In this document: positions 11,184 through 22,501 of the stretch, in pieces
Layout of the letters: each line of letters begins with the position of its first letter
Numbering within the stretch: the stretch's first letter is position 1
Assembly (NCBI GenBank): GCA_033439685.1
Contig: JAUEDM010000009.1
Span: 124,001 to 188,000, forward strand
Origin: Apodospora peruviana
Taxonomy: Eukaryota; Ascomycota; Sordariomycetes; Sordariales; Lasiosphaeriaceae
Length of the DNA: 64,000 nucleotides
Direction: 5' to 3'
Program-made: the position numbers and the translations under genes
Notes under the pieces: generated by a model
Seen by the model: the letters and a program-made list of their open reading frames with translations, nothing else
Database searches by the model: none
Told to the model about the DNA's origin: nothing

Positions 11184-11426
11184 TGTTGGACATTTGATGA
11201 GTTCTTGACTCAGGTTCTCCATACAGGAACGGAGTTTTAGGGAAGACGGGTCCAAGGGGGGTGAAGACCCCGTTTATACTCCACTACTCCTTTGAAGGGA
11301 AATTATCAACTTCGAGTTTACCTTGGACGGCAATGGTGCGAGTAGGAGATACTTCAGGCAGTAGTAATGGATGGTGCCGATCATCCAAACGGCCCTCTGC
11401 CCAGACTGCTGCTCGGGGGTTTGTCT

Positions 11427-12504
11427 TTACGACCGAGACATCGCCAGCTCGGTTTCCCAAGCGTTATCGAGCTCTGCCACAGCTTTCCGCACTGCATCCA
11501 TAGCGTCTCCCCCTTGTGGATCAACTGTGATCACGTCTTCAAGGTACTTGGTCCTCTCAAAGAGGTGTCCCTGCCCACGTGCTTGACAATAGATTGCCTT
11601 GATTCCCAATTGTCGGGCAACATCGCGACAAACATCCTCTCTCACATCCTCATCGCCATCACCTTGGATGAAGATTGTGATCGGCCACTCTGACAACTTC
11701 AGCTTTTCTGCCTCGTCGCGTGTCCAGTCGAATCCCGGGTCAGCATCTCCAACCAGATGGACAAACTGGTTTTCGTAGAGCCAATAATCGTACAAGATTC
11801 CACGGTTGGGGTCTTGTGGGTAATCAGACATGTTGATTTTGGTCTTGGCATCGAAGTCTGGGTTTTTGGTTCCGTCGGGAAGCAAGCGGTCAAGATCAAA
11901 GACGGCATCGGAGGAGCCTGGGCTCTGGCCGGTGGATACCGGCTCAGTGAGATATCTGAAGACGTCTGCCTCCGGGATGGGATCGGGCGGAATTAGAACC
12001 GAGGAGTTGAAGAAGGGATGGCGGAACGTAGGGATGCCTGTGATGGACAGTAAGGCAACAGGTTTGGGCGTCAGATGATGTGCGATGAGAGTTGCTAAGA
12101 AGAAGCCTGGATTCTATTGTTAACATGTCTCGGTATGGATATTGGACGAGATGAGACTTACCAGCACTTGCACCCCCGGCAATGACAGGACGCTCCGATG
12201 GTGTTCCTGCTCCAAAGATGCTGGCAAATTGATATGCGGCTCGTGCATCATCAAGGAGGCATTTGCCATCAACCTGGGGGAGGAGACGATAGCTTGCGCT
12301 AACCAGTGGCCATTTCCTTTTATAGCAGACCTGAACGAGCCAAGGGGGCACGACACTTCGCGCGCCACCCGCCAGCCCGCCAGAGTGGAAAAAGAGAAAG
12401 ACGGGACTATCTGCAGGGTAGTCGGAAGTGTCATATATGTCGCATTCAAGAGGTATCTCGTGGATAGCAAACTGTTGTGTCGACTTTCGCAGTGGTGCCG
12501 CCAT
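11427..12504 (-). CDS. Alpha/beta hydrolase (HSL/esterase-like)
   Basis: Predicted serine hydrolase acting on an unknown ester or lipid. Exon 1 is 12504-12162 and exon 2 is 12106-11427, with an intron at 12107-12161 (GTAAGT...CCAG). The spliced protein is 340 residues. An oxyanion-type motif FFHSGG lies near residue 38 and the nucleophile elbow GGASAG near residue 112, split by the intron. The C-terminal part carries IFIQGDGDEDV, a likely place for the acid, and GQGHLFER, a likely place for the catalytic His. No signal peptide is seen, so it is probably intracellular. The family is typical of fungal esterases/lipases of the alpha/beta hydrolase-3 kind. It lies next to the tRNA-Leu gene. Confidence 0.87.
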
Positions 12505-13016
12505 TGTTTCCGACCTGACTGAGATGTTTTGAAAAGTTCAACGGGGTTGGAGACCAGTGCAAGACGGAGGAAACTGCACTAAGGCTCGAGAGTCTGCGGA
12601 GAATGTGCGTCTCGCGCTAACAAGGTGAGACGCGCGACGCTCGCTGCCTTGTCCCGTGACTAGGCGTACCTCGGGTGATTGGAACCACGCCAGGCAGCTG
12701 TTTTATACGGGTTAATCATCCCGGCACGCCGCCAACAAAAGAATATGCACTTACAAAAGCACCCCTGCTACCAACTTTGACATTACCACGACTTACACCA
12801 GAAATTCAACCTTATATCCCAAAGCCACCATATGGCCAAACACATTGAAATTTTAGTTGAAAATATTTTGTGGAAAGATACTTTCCTAATTTTCTGGGAG
12901 TTTTAGGAGGGCGGTACGGCTGTTTGGAGGCTGGGCAAAGCTTTACTTTCTTGGTGTGTCTTTATTTTGGGAGCGTGCCCGGCTAATAGGGTGTTACAAG
13001 TGGCCAGTTGGTAATA
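12505..13016. other. Intergenic spacer
   Basis: 512 bp with AT-rich patches around 12840-12960. It holds the 5' flank of the hydrolase. Nothing else is supported. Confidence 0.5.
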
Positions 13017-13831
13017 TTAAGAAGGAATAACGCGCTTAATTTCGTTGACGTCTCCCATGTCCTTGTTTATCGTAGTCTTTCTCCCCAGCCTCTTGGTAAC
13101 TGTTATCCTATCCATCCCGCCACTGTATCTCCGAATGTTCTCATTGAACCAAGCCTTAGCTTGCTCATCAGGGCTCGAATCCAATGCATCGTCGCCAAGC
13201 ATGAGCTGACCATATAGGCACGTAAGGGCCCACGCCTGAAGGATGTCCGTCCACCGCCCTCATCAGCTTCCCCTGTCTTTATGCAGGTCCTGACAAAGCT
13301 CTCGAGGAGCAGTTCGCTGTCGGGGTAATGGAAGTTGTCGACGCGGGTGAATCTTGATCGAGGGATGGTCGCGGGACTCAGGTGGACGTAAGAAGATGGC
13401 AGAAACACAACCCTCTCCGCATGGACTTCGTCGATTTCCGGTGAAAATGGAAGACGCCTTGAATTTCGGTCGAGGTTGCGGTAACCTAAAGCTGAGAGTC
13501 TATGTACTTCTTGTAAACATGTGTCTTGCCAGGATTGTGGGTCAACCGTTGATCCATAAGACCAGGGCGCATCGCGAAAGCAGGCGCGTTGCAATGCACC
13601 AGCCGCGGCGTCGAAATCGGCATCTTGGATGACGATCATAAAACTCTTTGAGAAATTAGCTGTAGAACTCGGCTGGAGATGAATGTGGTACTCGCGCTGA
13701 CGATGATGCCTACCCCCAAGAAAGCCCATAGCTACCTCACCCCATGATATTGCAGGGGTCGGTTTCAGTGCGGACGCGACAACGCGACAACATCCATGAG
13801 TGACTGAACATGATGTGATGTCAATCGACAA
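13017..13831 (-). pseudogene. Frameshifted member of a multicopy fungal protein family
   Basis: The minus strand encodes a recognisable fungal family of unknown function, with conserved-looking blocks: FMIVIQDADFDAAAGAL, APWSYGSTVDP, YRNLDRNS, VVFLPSSYVHLS and FHYPDSELLLESFVRT. At about 13240-13260 the frame changes, and the expected C-terminus continues in another frame: ILQAWALTCLYGQLMLGDDA, then KAWFNENIRRYSGGMDR, ending near 13017. No intron with normal signals bridges the shift. The start is also unsure; the family region begins around residue 57 of the open frame. The protein is therefore probably not made in full. Homologues are common in Sordariomycetes, often in many copies; no biochemical role is known to me. 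Confidence 0.6.
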
Positions 13832-14683
13832 GCAACAGCGAAGAGGTGCGATGATGCAATGTCTAACCCGTGGCGTGGAATTCTGAGCGACGGGTTAAAG
13901 CGAAGCATGGGCCAAAAAGAGAAAGGAACTAGATCAGGTTCGGTTAAGTGCAAGAGATCACCAAAGAAGCCACGAAGGCTAGGATAAGAGATAAACAAAT
14001 GCAGGCTGCTGGCCACCTTGCCAGTCCACGCCCAACTGCAGCACGGGTTGCTCTCGAAAATGAAGAGCAAATAAAGCATCCATTGGATTTACGAAATTCG
14101 AAATAAAGATGATGTACCTGGATTCCTCCCATGTTGGTGTGCCTGGTGGGATATCTGGCTTTGGTGAAAATGACTCGCCGGAGAGCAAAGAGTTCACGTG
14201 GCGGGCGGGGTAGCCAAGCATTAACGGCGCTGTCAACGGGGCACCGGAGCCGAGAGCGGGGCATTGGCACCGCCGATTACGTACAGTTGGTCCCCACCAA
14301 GCCCACAAATCCGTGCCATCAACGGTCACCAGATCCACAGCTCTTGTTCGAGACTTGGGCGGCACCTGCATCAGCGCCTTCCAAGATTCTTGGCTGCCAA
14401 GCGGTTTGTGAATCCAAGTTCAATTCAAATCTTTTCCGTCGACTTCATCGCATCTTCTTTCGCAACTCGCCCGAGACCCCTTCCCGGTACCGGCTACTCA
14501 ATTGACCACCCTGATAAGCAGTGTCGACTCGGGCACCACAGGGAGTTCAACGATCTCACCATGGACGAGAGATAAAACGGTCCCAATGCTGCATTTCCCT
14601 GTCTGAGCCATCGACAGACTCTCGACACCAGACCTCTTCCTTTGCTCTCCTTCATCCGAAGTCCGATTACCATACCTCGAACC
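13832..14683. other. Intergenic region / promoter and leader of the SulP gene
   Basis: 852 bp. Open frames exist on both strands, but none shows family similarity or convincing gene structure. It most likely holds the promoter and 5' leader of the transporter that starts at 14684. Confidence 0.5.
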
Positions 14684-17299
14684 ATGCCATACACCCGACC
14701 GACGAGGCCGCCCATGGCCGGGGGTACGAGCAGCGCCGCCAATTCGAGTGCGACTGCTAGCACCAACGTGAATCGCGATGCGCATGCGCCGGCAAACCCT
14801 AGCGGCCTTCGACAAAGCTTCACGGCGGCATCCTACAGTTCTCTCGACGAAGCGGGTAGTCCGCGTCACCGTCACGACAGCAGTCCGCAGCTGTCCCCGA
14901 TGTCCCCTCCCCTGAATACCGACAATGACGACATCCTGTACGCCAACCTCGACGACGCCGCCGGCCCGAGCCTGCGCCATTCCCATCAGCACTCCGAACC
15001 GCCCACCGAATCTACAACTCTTCTGGGACACTCGCTGGACTTCAGGGAACAAGTGCACGAGGGGCCATGCAATCATGGCACATTCTCCCCGCGGCCGACC
15101 AGTCCGGCTGGGAGTGGTGGCTTCTTCGAGAGGTCGCCCGCGGACACGGAGTCAGAAGTGTCCGTGAGTACACCGCTGATTGATGGGATACCATCGATGG
15201 CTTCTACCGAGTCACGAAAGAGGCGCCCGAATTGGAAGCGCCAATTGACGGCCAGGATGAAGAGCAAGAAGATGAGCACTTCGAGCGCGCTGGCCGAGAG
15301 GCACGGCATTAGGGACTCGACTTTGATGTAGGTTACGTCATTTCATCCAATCATCCCACGCTCCCATGTTGACATCTCGTGAAGGTATCTGTCCTACTAT
15401 CTCCCCGTCCTGGTATGGGCGCGCGAGTACAATTGGTCTTATTTCAAGGGCGACTTTATCGCTGCCCTAACGGTGGCCGGTATGTACGTGCCCATGGCGC
15501 TGTCGTTGGCCGATAACTTGGCGCATGTCCCGGCTATCAACGGCCTTTACTCGTTCGTCTTCAATCCGCTTGTCTATGCCATCTTTGGCAGTTGTCCAGC
15601 CATGATTGTCGGCCCAGAAGCTGCCGGCTCGCTGCTAGTCGGCACGGTGGTCAAGGCAAGTGTGGACTCCGGCCGTGGCAGTGACAATGATGTGGTCCTG
15701 CACGCCAAGATCTGCGGCGTTGTTACCGGCATGGCTGGCGCCATGGTTTTTGCTGCTGGCGTGGCGCGACTGGGATTTCTGGACAGTGTGCTCTCCCGCC
15801 CGTTTCTGCGCGGCTTCATCAGCGCTATTGGCGTTGTTATTGCCGTCGACCAGCTGATACCCGAGCTTGGACTGACACACATACCCGGCATCGGACATGG
15901 CAGCAGCGTCGACAAGCTGCGCTTTATCTTTGGCAACCTGGACAAGGTCCACACTCTGACCGCTACCATTGCTGGCACCAGCTTTGTCGTGATCATGGTG
16001 TGCCGCGAGATCAAGCGCCGCCTGCAGCCCAGGTACCCCGGAGTAGCCTACATGCCGGACCGCTTTCTCGTCGTTGTGCTCTCCGCGTTTTTGGCCTACT
16101 GGTTCGAATGGGACAAAGCCGGTGTTGCTGTTCTGGGCAAGGTGGAGGCGGCCAGTGGGCACATGTTCACGTTCCGCTGGCCTTTCCAAGTCTCGCACAT
16201 CGCGCACATTCAGGAGGCCATGAGCACCTCGTTTCTTATCGCATTGCTCGGCTTCTTTGAGTCGTCAGTCGCGGCCAAGAGCCTTGGCGGCAACGAATCA
16301 TTTGCAGGGATACAGTTGAGCCCCAACCGTGAACTGGTCGCACTCGGTGCTGCTAACCTGGTCGGGGCATGCTTCATGAGTCTACCTGCTTTTGGAGGTT
16401 ATGGGAGAAGCAAGGTGAACAAGTCAACGGGTGGGAAGAGTCCGATGAGCTCGATAATACTGAGCTTGTTAACCTTGATTTGCATCTGGGGACTCCTTCC
16501 ATCCCTTTACTATCTCCCGGTATGGCCCCTCTTCATCTCCTAGGGAAGGACGTTCGTGCTAACCACGTCTCAGAAACCCGTCCTCTCATCATTGATCAGT
16601 GTCGTCGCCTGGTCTCTGATTGAAGAATGTCCTCATGACATTTCGTTCTTCGCCCGCATCCACGCCTGGGAGGAGTTGGGGCTGATGATCACCATTCTTC
16701 TCTCAACCATTTTCTTCTCGCTTCCTTTGGGCATGGCCATAGGTGTCGGGCTCTCTCTGCTTCAAGTCATTCGCCACGCCACCAGGCCCCGGATCCAGAT
16801 TCTCGGCCGGATCCCTGAGACTAACCGTTTCGAGAACGCCGAGTCCCACCCCGATCGGATCGAGTTTATCGAGGGTTGCTTGATCGTCAAGATCCCTGAG
16901 CCATTGACGTTTGCTAATACCGGTGAGTTGAAGACTCGGTTGAGGAGACTGGAGTTGTATGGAACAAACATGGCGCACCCGGCACTGCCCAGGCTGAGAA
17001 GGGAGGATTCGAACAAGAATATCATCTTTGATATCCACGGCGTGACGTCGTTGGACGGAAGCGGAACGCAGGTGCTGGAGGAGATTGTGAGGAGTTACGT
17101 CGAAAGAGGTGTCAGGGTGTTCTTCAGTCGTGGCCCTGGACCAGAGTCTGAGGTTTCCATTCTGCTGCGGAGAGCCGGCATTGTTGACCTGGTGGGTGGA
17201 GAAGATCACTTTGTCGATGATGTCCATGAAGCGTTGAAGATGACCGAGGTCGAAGAGGGCGGGGAGTTGGGGGTCTCGTATCAACGACCGCTACTGTGA
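14684..17299 (+). CDS. SulP family anion (sulfate-type) transporter with STAS domain
   Basis: Predicted membrane transporter of sulfate or another anion, 834 residues. Exons are 14684-15327, 15385-16519 and 16574-17299, with introns at 15328-15384 and 16520-16573. A long Ser/Pro/His-rich N-terminal tail of about 210 residues precedes the SulP core (YLSYYLPVLVWAREYNW, VAGMYVPMALSLADNLAHVPAINGLY, MIVGPEAAGSLLVG). The C-terminal STAS domain is shown by IIFDIHGVTSLDGSGTQVLE near residue 745. The long tail resembles the YGR125W-type fungal SulP subgroup, probably in an internal (vacuolar) membrane, rather than the plasma-membrane sulfate permeases; that placement is inference. I chose the ATG at 14684 (ACCATGC) because the frame upstream lacks an ATG. 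Confidence 0.9.
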
Positions 17300-17469
17300 G
17301 CATGTGTATAATAGCGCCCATCTATCATGATACCTCAGCATAAGTGACAATCGTCTCACGGTTCACCTTCATCACGACTCCAAACTTCAACATGAGAACT
17401 TGAAGTATGTCTGTGCGCCATGCAAAACCCTTATATCTCAATCACGAATCTGCCTTTCTTGCACATGTT

Positions 17470-18558
17470 TCACTGAACAGGTGGCTGTTCGGATGAGAGC
17501 AACTCATCCACAATATCCTCAAACTCTTTCCGGAACTGCAGCTTCTCCCGCCAACGTAGCGGAATTGCGTTGACACCATCCCGCGCACCGAGTAAACCCC
17601 CCGCAATGGCAGCATTGGTGTCCGTGTCGTTACCGATCCGCACCACATCGATGAGCACCTCCTCCAACGGCCGCGGATCCAGCAGCGCGGCGACAGCAAT
17701 GGTCAAAGACTCCGTCACATATCCTTGCCCCTTGAATGGCAGCGCCTCGCGAGCACCAGCTGCCGCGAGTGGTCCGTTCTGTGCGAGGTCATCCACACGT
17801 ACCAGGACCTTGCCTGCCTCGAGCGCAGCTGAGACCTTCCGACTCGGAGCTGCCCACGTCAAGCTTACCCCATCCTCAGAGGTTAGGGATTTAGTTGCCC
17901 GTTTGCCCGCTTCGAGAGCCTCTAGCGGGGTCCTGCCGTCAACGAGAGCGCGCGAGATCGCGTTGTATGCTGTGCAGGATATCGTGCAGAGGGGGTCGTC
18001 GTGCGTGATGGCGCTTATGGCCCACGACTCGGACGGCTCCGCCGACGGTGACGCAAACAGAGCAGTCGGGATACATCTCATCAGCGAGCCGTTTCCAGCG
18101 CTCCCCTCGCCTGCGCCGGCCTTGCGCGGGTCGCCGCTCGCGCGGTATCTCCGTAGACCGGTGGCGGTTGCGCCGCCCACGTCGCGCGGGGTTTCGCCGG
18201 GAACGCGGTCGGGCCAGTTGCGGCCCGCGTACCAGTCTAGCATGTAGTCTGCCGCCAGCTTGACGACGTCCGGAGGACTTGTGTTGGATGATTCCGATGG
18301 GTTGCACTGGCGGGCGACGTCGCGGTAGGCGAGGAGGACCGCGCGCGTCAGGTCTGTGTCATCTGTTGCGTGGCCGGCTGGCCAGCCGAAGGGGCCGCCG
18401 CCGACGATATCGCGCACGCCTCCGTTGGGGTACTCTTTCTGGATGGTTTCCCATGATGCGAATTCTACTGTTGCGCCGAGGGAGTCGCCTGCGTGGACGC
18501 CCAGGAGGGCGCCAAGGATGCGTTCTTGGCGCGTTGGACCGGTTGAGGGGTCTGGCAT
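17470..18558 (-). CDS. ADP-ribosylglycohydrolase (DraG/ARH family)
   Basis: Predicted to remove ADP-ribose from proteins or small molecules. One exon of 362 residues. Both halves of the binuclear Mg2+ site are visible: GHATDDTDLTRA near residue 64 and GNDTDTNAAIAGGLLGA near residue 315. The N-terminal RILGALLGVHAGDSLGATVEF and the central GNGSLMRCIP are also family hallmarks. The length is usual for the family. The open frame extends 14 codons further 5' but without an ATG, so the start is set at 18558. It is convergent with the SulP gene (170 bp between stops). No signal peptide; probably cytosolic or nuclear. Confidence 0.93.
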   Translation of the reverse strand: MPDPSTGPTRQERILGALLGVHAGDSLGATVEFASWETIQKEYPNGGVRDIVGGGPFGWPAGHATDDTDLTRAVLLAYRDVARQCNPSESSNTSPPDVVKLAADYMLDWYAGRNWPDRVPGETPRDVGGATATGLRRYRASGDPRKAGAGEGSAGNGSLMRCIPTALFASPSAEPSESWAISAITHDDPLCTISCTAYNAISRALVDGRTPLEALEAGKRATKSLTSEDGVSLTWAAPSRKVSAALEAGKVLVRVDDLAQNGPLAAAGAREALPFKGQGYVTESLTIAVAALLDPRPLEEVLIDVVRIGNDTDTNAAIAGGLLGARDGVNAIPLRWREKLQFRKEFEDIVDELLSSEQPPVQ

Positions 18559-19044
18559 GATGGATTGTGCTTGAAGATGGGCTCTGATGGAGACAAGCAA
18601 GGGGTGGATATCTTCGCAGTAGCTGTCAAGGTCTGGTGGGAATGAAACTGGTGATTTGCTATTTTGGATTATCGATGGGAAGATGTCATGTCATGGCTGA
18701 AGGTAAGACATTGGAGCCTTGAGCCGCAGAATCAATATTGCCCTGCTGCCTAGCTGCAGTGGGTGCATTCATGCAGGTTGCTGACGCCCTTTTGTTAGAC
18801 TATTGCTGCAGTGTTTCCAGGTACCTCACAAGCTCCAATTGGTCAGGAGGTTGCTGCTTCCCCAAGCTTATATCTCAGCCAGCCCTCCATCCAGACTTCC
18901 CAACCTTTTTTCTTCCTCCTACCAACAACCAACACACAACCCATTGCTTGCTGCAACCCCGATACAACAGCCACGAGACCACGAGAAATACCGAACGAAA
19001 TAGGGCAAAAAGGAAAGAGGACAACAAAACAACTACCCCCCAAA
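18559..19044. other. Divergent promoter region
   Basis: 486 bp between the divergent ADP-ribosylglycohydrolase and the acidic hypothetical gene. The last 150 bp before 19045 is rich in C and A on the plus strand, as in fungal 5' leaders. Confidence 0.5.
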
Positions 19045-19956
19045 ATGCTATCTCGCCATCGGTAGGTCAATCTATGAGACAATAGCTGGATATTTTATAC
19101 AAAAGTCATCTCACCCGTTTTCAGACAGATCCTTGCCATTATCGCGTGCAGTTATTGGATATGTATGGCAAACTCTTGGGAAGGTCCTTCATGTGGATCT
19201 ACTGTCTGTTACGAACCGGATCCCATGAGGCCTCGGATGAAATCCCGCGGGCTGCAATGGGACGACGTAGACGCCATCCGCGAAAACGTTGCCAAATACC
19301 GTTTCAACCATTGGGGCTTCGTCATCTTCCGTTGTAACTACAAGTCGCAATCGAAATGGGACCAGTTCATCGGACTCGCCAAGCAGGAAGCGCAGGAGTA
19401 CTTTGCGCAACACCGGTGGGGTGACCTGTCCGACAAGTTGACCTGGACGATCATCGAGGACGCTATAACGCTGGAGGGCGCGAGTCTTGCGACGACCGCT
19501 CAGCTGTTCGTCGACTGGGTGGAGGGGCCCGGGGGCCAGCAGGACAGGGAGGGCAGTATTTTTGATACGAACGCCTACGACGACTTCAAAGACACTAAGG
19601 TCTATAACTATGGGGCGCGATATAATTTTTACCTGCATGCTGATGAGGAGAGCGTCGAGAGCGTGGTGGACGATGCGAAGGCGGGGAGGGCTGATGGGTA
19701 TTTCTGCACGCTTGTGAGGGCGGATATGGCCTTGTCGGCGGAGCAAGATCGGCTGGAGGGAGTGTGCTACCCGGAAGAGGGACCGGAAGAGGGAGAGGAG
19801 GAGGATGAGGAGGAGAGGAAGTTCGAAGAGGAGCGAGAGTTGTTGGACGTGAGGAAGAGGGTCCACATTGACCAGCTTATTTTTATGTATGGGCATGTGC
19901 TCGACAGTAACCGGTGGTACAACATCCCTGTCAAGTACGGAGTTGTCGAAATCTGA
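19045..19956 (+). CDS. Hypothetical fungal protein with an acidic C-terminal tract
   Basis: I infer a short first exon at 19045-19061 (ATG in the context CAAAATG), an intron at 19062-19124 (GTAGGT...TTTCAG), and a second exon at 19125-19956. The product is 282 residues. This adds MLSRHRQILAIIACSYWIC in front of the next in-frame Met (19165). The segment is mildly hydrophobic and could be a signal peptide or anchor; if the first exon is wrong, the protein starts at 19165 with 263 residues. The body contains YRFNHWGFVIFRC, a DTKVYNYGARYNFY stretch and a Glu-rich tract (about 19770-19850) before a conserved-looking end (VHIDQLIFMYGHVLDSNRWY). No domain is recognised and no function is proposed. 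Confidence 0.7.
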
Positions 19957-20322
19957 CTCGGCGGCAGGCGGCTGTGGTATCTGCCTGTGCCGGGTGCATT
20001 TATACAAGCCTTTAGTTTGGTTGCTATCAGGACTTTTATGTACGTACCTGTATCACAAACTTCACCCGAGACGACGAGTCCGAACCTCGTTAAACACCTT
20101 TATGGAAGTGGCCGTGGACGTAGCTTGACCGAAATACATTCTGCCATAGTAAATAGGTATCTAGGTCATTTCACATTCTTTTCCTCTAGTATTACACGAG
20201 GTGGAAAACGAAAAAAAAATGCCAGTGCGTTTTGGCCTCATCCCATCTAATTTTTGAACAAAAGAAAACAGAATTACATCCATGGTCTCCCTTGCCACTA
20301 TCAAAACACGTCAAGCCAGGCA
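19957..20322. other. Convergent intergenic spacer
   Basis: 366 bp between two convergent 3' ends. A-rich stretch near 20210. It presumably holds both terminators; nothing else is seen. Confidence 0.5.
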
Positions 20323-22501
20323 TCAAGCGAATAGCGCCTTAACTGCAACAATAACTACAACAGAGAAAGCCACCATCGGTGGTGCAGCCATCAAGTCGTG
20401 ACGTCTTGCGCCAGCCGAAGTCGGTGCAGCCGCATCAGCCGGCTTGGTTGGGCTGGGGTCCGGATTCCCGCCATCACCGGGCGCGGTGTTGTTGCCCGGA
20501 GGAGGAGAAACATCACCAGACTGACCCTTACCAGGATAAAAGATCTCAGTGCCATTCTCCAGCCGGTATCCAAGGAGAATATAGTCCTTGGTAATCGCCG
20601 TGCCGTTGGCAATGAACTGCTTCTGCACCCCGTCGCAGGTCTCCAGAACATCCCACAGATAACAGTCACGCACGGCCTCCTGGCCAGCAGGCGGCAGTAG
20701 CTCGGGCGCAGCTTTGGTGTCGAGAGCAAAAGCCGTCTTCAACCCGGTCGTCGCGTATTTGTCGTTGACGACCTCCTTGCCGGTGGCGATATCCATGCCG
20801 AACATGGACCTCTTGAAGATCTGGTACGCCGTCTCGGGCTGGTAGTACGGCACCGAGTGGCCGGCGTTGAACACGCGCGAGAACGAGAGACGCCCATGTT
20901 GGCGCGTGAGACCGCCCGAGTACGACTCGTTGGTCACCATCTTGGTGTAGCCTGCGTCTTTGAGGCTGATCGCCTCCGATTTGATTGCCAAAGAGATCTG
21001 TTCCCCTCCCAACCAGTTGCACTGGTAGTCGCTGTCGCCGTACATGAGCGTGACCTTCACTCCGGAATCGAGTAAGCGTCCAATGCTGGCGAGGGCATTG
21101 CCGCGCATGAAATCGCCTGTAAAGTTGAATACTTGAGACACAGGATCTGACAGGCCGGTGAAGTTCAGCGGCACACCCAGTGCTTCCTGGATTTCTTTGC
21201 GGTTGAGGTAGCCGGCCGCCCATTTTGGGGGAAATGAAGATAAGATGGGAGAGGTGATGTCGAAGACGTTGCGCCCGGACAGCATGTACGGCGCCCAGAC
21301 GGTGCCGAAGCAGAGGTTGAACGCCTTCTGGCAGGCTGCGTTCACCTCGTCGTTGGTGCCTTTGAAGTCAGGGTCCTTTTCGTCGGCAAGCTTGTGGCAA
21401 GCGTTTGTCACTTTTGTGCAGGCGTCGACGTTGGCGAGTGCCGCCTCGTGCATGGTCTCGTTGATCGCCTTGATGTTGTAGGTGTTGTTGAATGCCATCT
21501 GCGGGTAGCTGGCCATCTGCACGTTGCTGTCGATGCAGCCGTTGATGATGCCGATCGAGTCGACCGTCAGGGGCTTGGCCTTGTCGTTTGACAGCTTGCC
21601 GGCGGCGATCTGCTCGTTTTGACGAGAGAAGAAGTCGGCGAAGATCGGGCCGTAGTGGCCACCGTAGGACTCGGACCAGATGCTGAACTTGTTGTCGTCG
21701 GAGGACTTGTACTCGGGGAATCTGTTTGATAGATGGGGTTAGGTACTTGAAGCGTCTGTGCTGCGAAGGGCAGTTGTACATACTCTTGCATCCAAACCTG
21801 CATAAAATTCCAGATGGCTTCCGCAGAGTTCATGGTGGTGTTTGTAATAGTGGTATTTCTCTGAGAAGCAAACACTCCGCCGCGGTGGGTGAAATTGCCC
21901 TTTGTTGGCTCTTCCACAACCGCAATGTGAAAGGGCGACTTCACTTCGTCGACGATGCCGTTCACCAATGTATCGTAAGAAAAGCCGACCTGGACAGGTT
22001 GATCAATGTACAGCATGTTGACGTCGTTGTTCCATGACCACGGGTTGAGCTCTGTTGTCGTCGAGTCGTTGGTGACCACGCAAGGACCGTTCTCGCTGAC
22101 TGGGCTGGTCACCGAGGGTGCACCTGGGCCACCCTGGAACCATAGAGAGAGCGGTGCGGTCTGGGAATTACGGCGAGCCTGGAAGAACCAGAAGAAGGTG
22201 TGGATTTCGTAGTCTTGTCCGGGGACTGTGTTGGGAGGGAGATGGACATATCCGGCATACGACTTGACGCCGGGAGTGGTTTCGCAGATCTCCGTCTGTG
22301 GTACAGACGTGTTAGCAGGATTTATTACTGCCAGGGAAACGGAAAGAAGACACCAACCTGCTTGTATGTGAGATATGCCCCAGGAACCGCGGTAGAGTTC
22401 ACAAGAGTGGTGGAGATATTAGACGCCGCTGCTTCCCCATATGCCAGCACCATGGGCACCAGCGACCCCAAGGCCATGGCGAGTTTAGATGTTAATAACA
22501 T
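20323..22501 (-). CDS. Serine carboxypeptidase (S10), secreted, probably GPI-anchored
   Basis: Predicted extracellular or cell-wall peptidase removing C-terminal residues. Exons are 22501-22358, 22295-21784 and 21721-20323, with introns at 22296-22357 and 21722-21783. The product is 684 residues. A signal peptide (MLLTSKLAMALGSLVPMVLA) is clear. The catalytic Ser lies in WSESYGG near residue 237 (Ser in place of the usual Gly before ESYGG), the acid in MYGDSDYQCNW near 448 and the His in NAGHSVPYYQP near 506. WFQGGPGAPS supplies the oxyanion region. The C-terminus has a Pro/Ser/Gly spacer and a hydrophobic tail (MVAFSVVVIVAVKALFA), the pattern of a GPI signal. Many N-glycosylation sequons fit secretion. 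Confidence 0.93.

Noticed and set aside
13765..14371. Minus-strand frames upstream of the SulP gene
   Set aside because: No family similarity, no splice structure and poor start contexts.
19189..20007. 272-codon minus-strand frame
   Set aside because: Antisense to the acidic hypothetical gene, Leu-rich from complement of Glu codons.
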